Shown piece after piece: positions 9,422 to 17,543 of a stretch of 64,000 bases of DNA. The notes beneath the pieces were generated by a model. That model searched no databases, was not told the origin of the DNA, and saw only the letters and a list, made by a program, of their open reading frames with translations. The first letter of the stretch is position 1. The number at the start of each line of letters is the position of its first letter. A program made the translations under genes and the position numbers. The DNA lies in assembly GCF_007860125.1 (NCBI RefSeq), contig NZ_SJPW01000004.1:466372-530371 (forward strand), written 5' to 3'. Source of the stretch: Rubripirellula tenax (GTDB lineage Bacteria > Planctomycetota > Planctomycetia > Pirellulales > Pirellulaceae).

Positions 9422-10467
9422 CGCTTCGGTGGCTCGCTTGACAACCCGACGAGGGTCTCGACCACACGAATTTTCTGAGTATCGGATAGCGTCAAATACC
9501 GATGCCTTCCCTCGTCGCCCTGCTGGAACGTCGTCAAGCCATCGTCGGCCACCGTCACCGTTCCAGGCTCGGACAACCCGAAATAGTCACGGTCTGGACG
9601 AACCGCCTGCAGAACGCTGGTCAGGTCCCATGTCGGTCGGTCATGGGGCGGCGGGTTGTAAGCGATATAGGCCTCGGCCAGCGGATGATGATCGACGTAG
9701 GCGAAATCTTGCTCGATACTTTGATGGGGGTAGGTGACGGCGATCCCGATCTCGAAACCGCTCCACAGGATCGGAGTCGGCCAATCGTTGGCGATGGTCT
9801 TTGCCGACGGAATGTCTTTCACGATATTGTATTCTTTGTGATCGTAAGGATGCCCCTTGTCGCCCATGATCTGGGTGAACGCGCCGGCCATAATTGACAA
9901 CAAACGCACCTTTTTTTTGACGAGCTGCTCACCGTCGAGTGGACTGATCGCATCCGGCTGGGACTTCAACAGGTTGGCCAAATTCGTTGAGAATCCGACC
10001 TGGGCGATCACCACGGTTCCATCGTCTGCATCGGCCAATGCCTTGCGAAGCACGTCGACAGCGGCGGGCGCGTCTTTACCGGACCGCAGGTCGTGGGGAT
10101 AGCGAAATGAGTCGCCGTCCTTCGTGATCGCTAGCGGATTGAACTTGCCTTCGTGGTTGGTAACGCCGCTATCGCAAACTCCAATCGGAATTTCGCCGCG
10201 ACCGTAGAACGTATTAACGACATCCGTGAAAGCCGCCGCCAACGGGTGATCCTTCGTGATCGTAACGGCCAGCAATTCGCACTCACCGCGACTCTGCAAC
10301 GAGTGGATCACCCCCATCGCCAACACGTCATCCACGTCGTTGCCAATGTCGGTATCGAAAATCAAAGGGATCGGACGGGCTCCGGTCTGGGCCAAAGCCA
10401 GCGTTCCAGCCGCTTGCAACAGAGCCAAGCACAGAAGGCAGCTAAAGGTCTGGGTGGGTCGATTCAT
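9418..10467 (-). CDS. Secreted inosine-uridine type nucleoside hydrolase
   Basis: A 349-residue protein with a signal peptide (MNRPTQTFSCLLCLALLQAA, cleavage after LALA) and the family calcium/ribose-binding motif DTDIGNDVDD directly after it. Such enzymes cleave N-glycosidic bonds of ribonucleosides to free base and ribose. The predicted export places the reaction outside the cytoplasm, upstream of the ribose importer encoded by the next genes. The ATG at 10467 is preferred over an upstream start at 10512 because it gives a normal signal peptide. It is the first gene of the operon. Nucleobase specificity cannot be told from sequence, and family members acting on other ribosides exist. Confidence 0.88.
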   Translation of the reverse strand: MNRPTQTFSCLLCLALLQAAGTLALAQTGARPIPLIFDTDIGNDVDDVLAMGVIHSLQSRGECELLAVTITKDHPLAAAFTDVVNTFYGRGEIPIGVCDSGVTNHEGKFNPLAITKDGDSFRYPHDLRSGKDAPAAVDVLRKALADADDGTVVIAQVGFSTNLANLLKSQPDAISPLDGEQLVKKKVRLLSIMAGAFTQIMGDKGHPYDHKEYNIVKDIPSAKTIANDWPTPILWSGFEIGIAVTYPHQSIEQDFAYVDHHPLAEAYIAYNPPPHDRPTWDLTSVLQAVRPDRDYFGLSEPGTVTVADDGLTTFQQGDEGRHRYLTLSDTQKIRVVETLVGLSSEPPKR

Positions 10468-10732
10468 GACGTGCTTGATCCGTTCTTTCGTAAGGCGGAA
10501 GGAGTGAAACAAGAATGATAGTTTGACCCGACTCCGATATGTTGGACGCTGAATCCATCAGGCTGGGTGCCAGAAACGTTAGGCGGACTGCCCAATTCGC
10601 GAAGCTGGCGGAACTTTAGCCATCGCCCAAACAGATAGGCGACGAGAAACCATTGCGACTTCCGTCCTTTTTGCGAGACAATTTGATTTCCCACGGGTTA
10701 AATCAAGCAACTCGCCTCGTTTGGATTCGATT
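10468..10732. promoter_or_regulatory. Divergent promoter region of the ribose operon and the DUF1549 gene
   Basis: The 265 bp between two divergent transcription units must contain both promoters. No convincing LacI-type palindrome was found. An 18-bp stretch at 10509-10526 (caagaatgatagtttgac) recurs with two changes at 39949-39966 upstream of the sulfatase locus. Confidence 0.4.
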
Positions 10733-13315
10733 ATGTCTGTTCAGCGTCTATTGGTCTCGCTTGCGGTTCTGGTACTTACCAGCCAGCCCTCATCGGCGGT
10801 CGAGAGCCTGACACCCGATCAGACCAACTTCTTTGAGACCAAAATTCGACCAGTGCTGGTAAAGGAATGCTACGGCTGTCACTCGGAAAAAGCCGGTAAT
10901 GTCCGCGGGGGCCTGCGACTGGACACGAAACAGTTCTCGTTACTCGGCGGCAGCAGCGGCCCCGCCGTGGTCCCGTTCGAACCGGACGACAGCCTCCTGA
11001 TTAGCGCGATCCATCACGACGACTTTGTGATGCCGCCGAAGAAAAAGCTGACGGCGGATCAGATCACGGATTTTGAGCAGTGGATCAAAATGGGAGCCCC
11101 CGATCCTCGCGAATCCGAGATCGAGACGTTCAAGTCGTCCATCACCGCCGACGAAATTGCGACGGCCAAACAAGAATTCTGGGCTTACCGCTTGCCCCAG
11201 CAGATATCGCCACCCCATGTTGCGGATGTGGCATGGCCGAAAACGGACATCGACCGCTTCATTGCGGCCGGCTTGGAAGCCAAAGGATTACCGCTTTCCG
11301 TCGATGCGACGTCATCACAGGTGTTGCGCCGACTCTGTTTTGACCTGACCGGACTTCCGCCGACACCGAAGCAAATCGAAGCATTCACAAGTGGTTGGAA
11401 CCTAGATGCCGATGCGGCGATCGCTGCGACGGTCGAGGAACTGCTTTCCAGCAACGCATTCGGCGAACGCTGGGGCCGGCACTGGTTGGACGTGGCCCGA
11501 TACGGCGAATCGACGGGTGGCCAAGTCAACATGACGTTTCCGCACGCATGGCGTTACCGCGACTATGTGATCGATTCGTTCAATGATGACAAACCGTTCG
11601 ATCAGTTCGCCGCCGAACAGATCGCCGGAGACCTGATGCCGGCGAAAACGGATCGGCAATGGACCGAGCAGTTGATTGCGACGACGTTCCTAGCGATCGG
11701 TGCAAAGAATCTGAACGAACAGAATCGGATTCAATTTGCTGCCGACTTGATCGACGAACAGATCGACGCGACGACGCGAGTGTTTCTGGGAACGTCGGTC
11801 GCGTGCGCTCGATGCCACGACCACAAGTTTGATCCCATTCCGCAGACTGACTACTACGCGATGGCTGGCGTTTTTCGGAACGCCACGACGTACTTTGGCA
11901 ATCCGCCGTCGGAGTTCGGAAACTTCAGCCCCGTTCAAGCCAATCGAACCAGCAGTTTGATCGTGTTGCCCGTGGAAGACCCGAATCCATACGACAAACG
12001 ATACTCGCGCAGCGAGCTGGCAGATTTGCGAGCTCAGATGAACGACAAGTTCGATCAGCAACGGAGCATGCGTTCGCAATCGGGTCAGAGTCAAGCAGCC
12101 CGTCTGCGTTTGAACAACGAGATCGCCGAATTGTCGGCGAAACTAGCCGTCGTCGATGACCAAGGTCAGCCACGAAGTTACTGCATGGGCGTGCAAGAAC
12201 AGGCCTCGGCACAGAACGCGACGTTGCTGGTTCGCGGCGAAATCGACTTGCCCGCCCAAGAGATTCCGCGAGGCATCCCGAGCGTGTTGGTCGAGCAACC
12301 GATTTCGATTGCGGATGATTCAAGCGGAAGACTGGAATTGGCCAGATGGATCGGCAGCGATGAAAACTCGCTGACCGCTCGCGTGATGGTCAACCGAGTT
12401 TGGCAACACATGATCGGCCGCGGCTTGGTGACTTCGACGGAGAACTTCGGATCGACCGGCACCGCGCCAAGCCATCCCGAGCTGCTGGATCACATGGCGG
12501 TGGAGTTCGCCCAATCGGGATGGTCGGTCAAGACATTGATCCGCCAAATCGCTACGTCGCGTGTTTACCGAATTGCGTCCACATACAACGAAACGAGTTT
12601 TGAACGGGATCCCGATAATACCCTGTTGTGGCGTGCCAACGTGCGGAGACTCGATGCCGAAGCGATTCGCGATGCCATGCTTAGCGCCAGCGCAAACATC
12701 GATTTGGATCGGCCGCGCGGTTCCGAAGTTGCCAAAGCGGGTTACCTCCGCGTGCGTGGTGGCTTCCTAGGCGACCCGCGAGAAGCGGTCCAGAAAATGA
12801 TGTTGGCATCACGCGATTCCATGCGAAACAACGCCCGTCGCCGTTTTGGTTTCGGATTCCAAAACGGTCGCGATTCAACCGCGGATATGTACCAACGAAT
12901 TACAAGGTCGCTGGACATGAACGATGCAATGTTTCGCAGCGTCTACCTGCCCGTCGTTCGCGACGAGTTGCCTAGGGCGTTGGATGTGTTCGACTTTGCC
13001 GATCCGAGCGCCGTGATCGGAACCCGCGAAGAATCCAATACGGCGAACCAATCGTTGTTCATGATGAACAACCCGCTGGTCATTGCCCAAAGTGATGCGA
13101 TGGCGACTCGTATCGCCAAGTCTTATCAACGTCCAGCCGCACAAGTCCATGCGGCGTTCGTGTTGTCGTTGGGTCGCCGACCAACAGGAACAGAACTTGC
13201 GGCAACGATGAAGTACTTGGGATCGCTATCTGACGGCGGCTCACGTCAGGTTCAACCCCTTGCTGCAGTCTGCCAAAGCTTGTTTGCGTGTGCCGAATTT
13301 CGCTACCTCGACTAA
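10733..13315 (+). CDS. Secreted cytochrome-motif DUF1549/DUF1553 protein (PSCyt1-PSCyt2-PSD1)
   Basis: An 860-residue exported protein. After a signal peptide (MSVQRLLVSLAVLVLTSQ, cleaved around SSA) comes a planctomycete cytochrome domain with the haem-binding motif CYGCH at residues 46-50 and the downstream MPPKKKL block with the likely methionine ligand. It is followed by DUF1549 (from about residue 150) and DUF1553 (from about residue 520, for example SLTARVMVNRVWQHMIGRGL). This architecture is expanded in planctomycetes and is nearly always paired with a DUF1501 gene, as here. It presumably takes part in extracytoplasmic redox or degradation, but no reaction is proven. The ATG at 10733 is preferred to an in-frame TTG four codons upstream. 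Confidence 0.93.
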   Translation: MSVQRLLVSLAVLVLTSQPSSAVESLTPDQTNFFETKIRPVLVKECYGCHSEKAGNVRGGLRLDTKQFSLLGGSSGPAVVPFEPDDSLLISAIHHDDFVMPPKKKLTADQITDFEQWIKMGAPDPRESEIETFKSSITADEIATAKQEFWAYRLPQQISPPHVADVAWPKTDIDRFIAAGLEAKGLPLSVDATSSQVLRRLCFDLTGLPPTPKQIEAFTSGWNLDADAAIAATVEELLSSNAFGERWGRHWLDVARYGESTGGQVNMTFPHAWRYRDYVIDSFNDDKPFDQFAAEQIAGDLMPAKTDRQWTEQLIATTFLAIGAKNLNEQNRIQFAADLIDEQIDATTRVFLGTSVACARCHDHKFDPIPQTDYYAMAGVFRNATTYFGNPPSEFGNFSPVQANRTSSLIVLPVEDPNPYDKRYSRSELADLRAQMNDKFDQQRSMRSQSGQSQAARLRLNNEIAELSAKLAVVDDQGQPRSYCMGVQEQASAQNATLLVRGEIDLPAQEIPRGIPSVLVEQPISIADDSSGRLELARWIGSDENSLTARVMVNRVWQHMIGRGLVTSTENFGSTGTAPSHPELLDHMAVEFAQSGWSVKTLIRQIATSRVYRIASTYNETSFERDPDNTLLWRANVRRLDAEAIRDAMLSASANIDLDRPRGSEVAKAGYLRVRGGFLGDPREAVQKMMLASRDSMRNNARRRFGFGFQNGRDSTADMYQRITRSLDMNDAMFRSVYLPVVRDELPRALDVFDFADPSAVIGTREESNTANQSLFMMNNPLVIAQSDAMATRIAKSYQRPAAQVHAAFVLSLGRRPTGTELAATMKYLGSLSDGGSRQVQPLAAVCQSLFACAEFRYLD

Positions 13316-13343
13316 CTCCCCAGCTTACCCTTTTGGATTCGTG

Positions 13344-14729
13344 ATGATATTTTCTCGACGCGATGCACTTCGCAATGTTTCGGCTGGGTTCGGATACTTG
13401 GCGTTCGCCGGGATCAGCCATTCGGCCGCCGCGAAAGAGGCTGTTGCGAACACGAATCCGCTTGCACCCAAGGCGCCTCATTTTGCCGCTCGCGCCAAAC
13501 GGGTCATTTTCCTGTGCATGCAGGGCGGTCCGTCGCACGTCGATACTTTCGATTACAAGCCGCAACTGAACGCCGATCACGGCAAGCGTGGCAAGTACGG
13601 CGGCCAATTGCTGAAATCACCTTTCGAATTTCGGCAACGTGGCGACAGCGGCTTGTGGATTTCGGATCTGTTTCCGCACGTCGCAAGACACGCCGATGAA
13701 CTTTCGTTGATCCGGTCGATGCAGTGCGACCAACCGGTTCACCCGGGTGCGATGACACAGATGCACACCGGCACGGCTCAATTCATTCGACCGTCTCTTG
13801 GTGCATGGACACTTTACGGATTGGGAACCGAGAACGATTCGTTGCCGGGGTTCGTGTCGCTCAGTCCACCGTCAGGTACGTCCCGAAACTATGGCAGTTC
13901 GTTCTTGCCGGCGATCTACTCGGGAACCAAGGTTGGCGGACCGGCTGGGCCTGCGACGTCCAGGTTTTTTCAGGGGACATCAAGCCAATCGGTCCCTGAC
14001 ATCAAGAATCCAAAACTGTCGAAAACAGACCAACGAAAACAGATTGATTTTATCCAGACTCTCAATCAAGAAAAGCAAGATCGCGATGGGGTGAATCCAG
14101 GCGTCGAAGGCGTCATCGAGTCCTACGAATTGGCTTTCCGGATGCAGGACACGATGCCAGAATTGATGGATACGTCCGGCGAATCTGAAAAAACGTTGGC
14201 GATGTACGGTATCGACGGTGGACCGACCGACGGCTTTGGCAAACAGTGCTTGCTGGCCCGGCGGTTCGTCGAAGCCGGCGTGCGGTTCGTCGAAGTCACA
14301 CACGGCAATTGGGACCAACACGTTCGTTTGACGACCGACCACAAGGCACGTGCCGAGGCCTGTGACCAACCGATTGCCGGCTTGCTGCAAGACCTTAAGC
14401 AACGCAACTTGCTCGAAGACACACTGGTGATTTGGGGCGGGGAATTCGGACGAACGCCGGCAGCCCAAGGCCCCGATGGACGCAACCACAACAACAAGGG
14501 CTACACGACCTGGATGGCGGGCGGTGGCGTGAAGGGTGGCTTCAGCTACGGGGCCACCGACGAACACGGCTACGAAGCGGTCGAAAACCCTTGCCACATT
14601 CATGATTGGCACGCAACCATTTTGCACTTGATGGGACTCGATCATGAACGTTTGACATACCAATACGCAGGTCGAGACTTCCGTTTGACGGACGTACACG
14701 GGACGGTCGTCGAAGAAATCCTGGCATGA
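13344..14729 (+). CDS. Tat-exported DUF1501 protein
   Basis: A 461-residue protein that starts MIFSRRDALRNVSAGFGYLA, a twin-arginine signal with the SRRDALR motif. The body shows DUF1501 (sulfatase-like fold) landmarks: FLCMQGGPSHVDTFDYKP, a metal-binding-like VEVTHGNWDQH, and WGGEFGRTPAAQG followed by GRNHNNKGYTTWMAGGGVKG. The open frame begins earlier, inside the preceding gene, but that part lacks the signal peptide, so the ATG at 13344 is chosen. It is encoded 28 bp after the DUF1549/DUF1553 gene and the two proteins probably act together outside the cytoplasm. The enzymatic activity of DUF1501 proteins is not established. Confidence 0.93.
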   Translation: MIFSRRDALRNVSAGFGYLAFAGISHSAAAKEAVANTNPLAPKAPHFAARAKRVIFLCMQGGPSHVDTFDYKPQLNADHGKRGKYGGQLLKSPFEFRQRGDSGLWISDLFPHVARHADELSLIRSMQCDQPVHPGAMTQMHTGTAQFIRPSLGAWTLYGLGTENDSLPGFVSLSPPSGTSRNYGSSFLPAIYSGTKVGGPAGPATSRFFQGTSSQSVPDIKNPKLSKTDQRKQIDFIQTLNQEKQDRDGVNPGVEGVIESYELAFRMQDTMPELMDTSGESEKTLAMYGIDGGPTDGFGKQCLLARRFVEAGVRFVEVTHGNWDQHVRLTTDHKARAEACDQPIAGLLQDLKQRNLLEDTLVIWGGEFGRTPAAQGPDGRNHNNKGYTTWMAGGGVKGGFSYGATDEHGYEAVENPCHIHDWHATILHLMGLDHERLTYQYAGRDFRLTDVHGTVVEEILA

Positions 14730-14730
14730 T

Positions 14731-15297
14731 TTAGCGTGCCGACCGAGCGACGACTCGTTTGCGAAAGTTTTTGTAACTCTCGTCGTGAAATTGGCTTTGC
14801 TTGGGAACGTAAACGAACATCATCGCTTCGGGACACGCCAGCAAGCCGCTGCCGCTTGCATGGACTTTGACCACCGAATTGGGCCAATGGAATTCACCGG
14901 CCGGCGAAATCAACGTCAACTGATCCTTGTTTGATCGGACTTCGCAATCCGCACCCGCGACCAAGCCAAATTCGAAGATCCTTTTCCGCACTCGCACTTT
15001 CGAGTGATGCACGAGCGCCAGATACCCCAGCGTCGAACCAGCCAGCGAAGCGAAGACTCCGATCAAAAACATGATCAGCCCCTGACTCGCCATCGTTGCA
15101 ACCAGAATCAAGCTAGCGAAAATCATCGCAATCGATCCGATCGACAATCGCATCATATGAAGACGCAACAAGTATTGATCTTCGGCCTTACGAATCACCG
15201 ATTTGGTCAGCCGCAGACTGACGTGACTGCTAGCGTCGTCGGCCAACGCATCTGAAACACCGCGAGCTGGTTGATACGGATTCACGTTCACTTGCAT
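14731..15297 (-). CDS. Hypothetical protein with two transmembrane segments
   Basis: A 188-residue protein. The N-terminus contains an NPYQPARG motif resembling those seen at the start of many planctomycete membrane proteins of unknown function. Two hydrophobic segments lie in the middle (about residues 50-95), and the C-terminal half is soluble with a pattern (FGLVAGADCEVRSNKDQLTL, then FVYVPKQSQF) reminiscent of YcxB-like domains. That resemblance is weak and is only a suggestion. The start at 15297 is chosen because upstream residues of the longer frame look non-coding. It converges with the DUF1501 gene with a single base between the two stop codons. Confidence 0.65.
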   Translation of the reverse strand: MQVNVNPYQPARGVSDALADDASSHVSLRLTKSVIRKAEDQYLLRLHMMRLSIGSIAMIFASLILVATMASQGLIMFLIGVFASLAGSTLGYLALVHHSKVRVRKRIFEFGLVAGADCEVRSNKDQLTLISPAGEFHWPNSVVKVHASGSGLLACPEAMMFVYVPKQSQFHDESYKNFRKRVVARSAR

Positions 15298-15382
15298 GAT
15301 GTTGAACTCAGCCCTGCGTCCGCATTGGGAACCCTGCCGGTCATTGCCAACCGTCGGCGTGCTCGCACCGCAACGATCAAGT

Positions 15383-16600
15383 CTACCACGGGTAAAACGG
15401 CCACGGCACGTCGGTGTGGCTATCGGTGTTATTCGGGGAAACTTCGACGAAACCGTCGCTCTGTGACATCGAAACCAAATCACCGGAACCTTGGCTGTCA
15501 ATCACTTCGGCAGTTCCATGGTCGGTCAATCGTACCAAACGCATCCAATGCATCGGCAAGGTTTTATCGCCGGGATTGGCAAGACGAACGACGGCCTGTC
15601 GAGGCAACCAACTTGTTTGTCCGCTTTTCTTTGCGATCAACGGCAATGCCATCCGTCGACAGCCGATCGTCGCGCTAACGGGATTCCCCGGCAAACCGAG
15701 TATCAATTTCCCATCGTTCGTCGCGGCACCAAGGATCGGCTTGCCCGGCCGGATCGGCAATCCGTGAAAGACGATATCGCCACCCACCTCGCGAACCACA
15801 TCTGGCACGTAGTCGTAGTCACCCATCGATACACCACCAGTCATCAAGATGACATCGCAAGTTTTTAAGGTGGCCGCGATCGCGTCAGCGAGTGCCGATT
15901 TTTGATCGCCACAATGATCGCTGGAAACGTGTTCGATCCAGGGTTTCTGCGCCAGCAACCCGCCGAGCGCAAATTGATTGCTGTTTTGCAGTTGCCAAGG
16001 CTGGGGTCGATCCTTCAAGAATATTCCCACCTCGTCGCCCGTCGTGATCACACCAACTTTAACGGGCATGAAAAAGTCGCTGCCGAAGCAACTGAAATTG
16101 ATCGCCACGGCACGATCGGCGGCAGTCATTTGCTTGCCTGCTGCGATGACCTGGCTACCCGCGGCAGCGTTCTCGCCAGCGCGACGGATATTTTCCCCAA
16201 GCGAAGTCTGCAATGCCACATCGCGAAACGTGATGACTCCACCGCTTTCGATGGTATCTTCCCGCTTGACGACGGCTTCGGCGCCCTTGGGAATGATCGC
16301 GCCGGTGAAGATCTGGACGACGCCTTCTGCAGGCATCGATGGTGGCGGCGATCCCGGCACGGCTTGCCCAGCGACTTTCACCGGTGCATCGCCTTGCAAA
16401 TGGCCGATACGGATAGCGTAGCCGTCCATCGCGGAAACGTCGGCTGCTGGACTGTCGCGATCAGCGACCACGGGTTCGGCGAACACACGTCCACCACCGC
16501 AGGTCGTGGCGAGACTTTTTTCGATCCCCACGATCGATAGTTTTTCCGCGATCGCTCGCAGCGCATCGTCGGGATGGTCGAATGCAAACTTACCGGCCAT
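15383..16600 (-). CDS. moeA: Molybdopterin molybdenumtransferase
   Basis: A 405-residue MoeA protein, close to the usual length. Family blocks are all present: SAMDGYAI in the N-terminal domain, FTGAIIPKGAEAVVKREDT, the MoaB-like fold motif VGVITTGDEV, GGVSMGDYDYV, and the GLPGNPVSA loop. It inserts molybdate into adenylylated molybdopterin in the last step of molybdenum cofactor synthesis. The start is the ATG at 16600, giving an 11-bp overlap with mobA upstream; a start at 16657 lies deeper in mobA and is less likely. It is the last gene of a minus-strand group with mobA, a CMD-family gene and cobA-hemD. Confidence 0.94.
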   Translation of the reverse strand: MAGKFAFDHPDDALRAIAEKLSIVGIEKSLATTCGGGRVFAEPVVADRDSPAADVSAMDGYAIRIGHLQGDAPVKVAGQAVPGSPPPSMPAEGVVQIFTGAIIPKGAEAVVKREDTIESGGVITFRDVALQTSLGENIRRAGENAAAGSQVIAAGKQMTAADRAVAINFSCFGSDFFMPVKVGVITTGDEVGIFLKDRPQPWQLQNSNQFALGGLLAQKPWIEHVSSDHCGDQKSALADAIAATLKTCDVILMTGGVSMGDYDYVPDVVREVGGDIVFHGLPIRPGKPILGAATNDGKLILGLPGNPVSATIGCRRMALPLIAKKSGQTSWLPRQAVVRLANPGDKTLPMHWMRLVRLTDHGTAEVIDSQGSGDLVSMSQSDGFVEVSPNNTDSHTDVPWPFYPW

Positions 16601-17153
16601 GGTCTTCCAGATCTTCGGGAGTGTTGATATTGCGACAGCGGGTTCGATCCACGGCAACCGTTTGGATCATCGCTGGGTCGCGTTTAAAATATCGAAACAG
16701 ACTACGGTCTTCGCTTTCGGTCAATCGCTCGATCGTTTCTAGTAGGGTGACCGGATAGATCCCGACGAGAGGTTCCATGCGTTCCGAAATGGCAAGGGTG
16801 GTTTTATTCGATTCCAGCCATGCAGACTTCAGTGACAGCAAGTCTGCGACCGTCAATTCGGGAACGTCGACCGGAGTGAAGAAGCAGGCCGCGAAATCGT
16901 GCTCAGATGCATATTCTAGTGACTCGGCGATACCAACAACGGGACCACGATGTGCGACCGGATCAGCGATGGAAACGATGCCTGGTAACTTCGCATCACC
17001 ACTGATGATGACTTGGTCACAAAGACATCCGAGTCGATCGATGGCATGCTTCAAGAACGTGCCGCCATCGGCCCGTCGCAGCGAAGACTTGTCGCGCCCC
17101 ATTCGCGCCGACCGGCCACCGCAAAGCACAACGCCCAACAACCGGCCCGTCAT
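16590..17153 (-). CDS. mobA: Molybdenum cofactor guanylyltransferase (MobA family)
   Basis: A 187-residue nucleotidyltransferase. The N-terminal GTP-binding loop VVLCGGRSARMGRDKSSL is the MobA signature, followed by GPVVGIAESLEYA and FFTPVDVPEL with its metal-binding Asp. It joins GMP to molybdopterin to give the guanine dinucleotide cofactor of DMSO-reductase-type enzymes such as assimilatory nitrate reductase. The ATG at 17153 overlaps the stop of the upstream CMD-family gene as ATGA, and its end overlaps moeA by 11 bp, so translation is probably coupled. Confidence 0.93.
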   Translation of the reverse strand: MTGRLLGVVLCGGRSARMGRDKSSLRRADGGTFLKHAIDRLGCLCDQVIISGDAKLPGIVSIADPVAHRGPVVGIAESLEYASEHDFAACFFTPVDVPELTVADLLSLKSAWLESNKTTLAISERMEPLVGIYPVTLLETIERLTESEDRSLFRYFKRDPAMIQTVAVDRTRCRNINTPEDLEDHGR

Positions 17154-17464
17154 GCTTCATACTTTGTCAGCACATCTTCGACCCAAGACCGGGCTCGCAT
17201 CATGGTTGGAAATCCAATCGTTGGCGCCGAAACGACGGCGACGTGTCGAAGCTCGGCCGGTGTACACCCTGCCTCGAGTGCCTTGCGACAATGCGAGTGC
17301 GCGGCGCCTTCGAGCCCAGACCCGATCGAAACCGCCAACTTGACCAACGCGACTTCGCGTTCCGATAGCGGTCCCGCTTCTTTGGCTGCTTTGCCAAACG
17401 CTTCGTAGGCTTGCATCAACTCTGGATAAGACTGATGCATTTGCTTGTAAGGTTTCGGGATCAT
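17150..17464 (-). CDS. Carboxymuconolactone decarboxylase / AhpD-like protein
   Basis: A small protein of 104 residues. It shows the CMD-family helix pair with LSEREVALVKLAVSIGSGLE and GAAHSHCRKALEAGCTPAEL, where the Cys and nearby His are in the position of the family active site but only one Cys of the AhpD CxxC is present. It may be a decarboxylase-fold protein or a thiol-dependent peroxidase helper. The ATG at 17464 is preferred to 17563 because the extra N-terminal residues look unrelated and would overlap cobA-hemD. It is embedded between cobA-hemD and mobA with coupled translation to mobA, so a role connected with tetrapyrrole or molybdenum metabolism is possible but unproven. Confidence 0.85.
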   Translation of the reverse strand: MIPKPYKQMHQSYPELMQAYEAFGKAAKEAGPLSEREVALVKLAVSIGSGLEGAAHSHCRKALEAGCTPAELRHVAVVSAPTIGFPTMMRARSWVEDVLTKYEA

Positions 17465-17543
17465 GGATGATTCCTGAATACTCGGATGGAGGACGAAACA
17501 GGTCGGGGGGAACCCGTGAGGCTCTGACACGCGTTGATTTCTT

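Noticed and set aside
10468-10732. LacI-type operator before the ribose operon
   Set aside because: No convincing palindrome could be found in the divergent region.
13980-14699. 239-codon minus-strand ORF
   Set aside because: Antisense to the DUF1501 gene; composition typical of a shadow frame.
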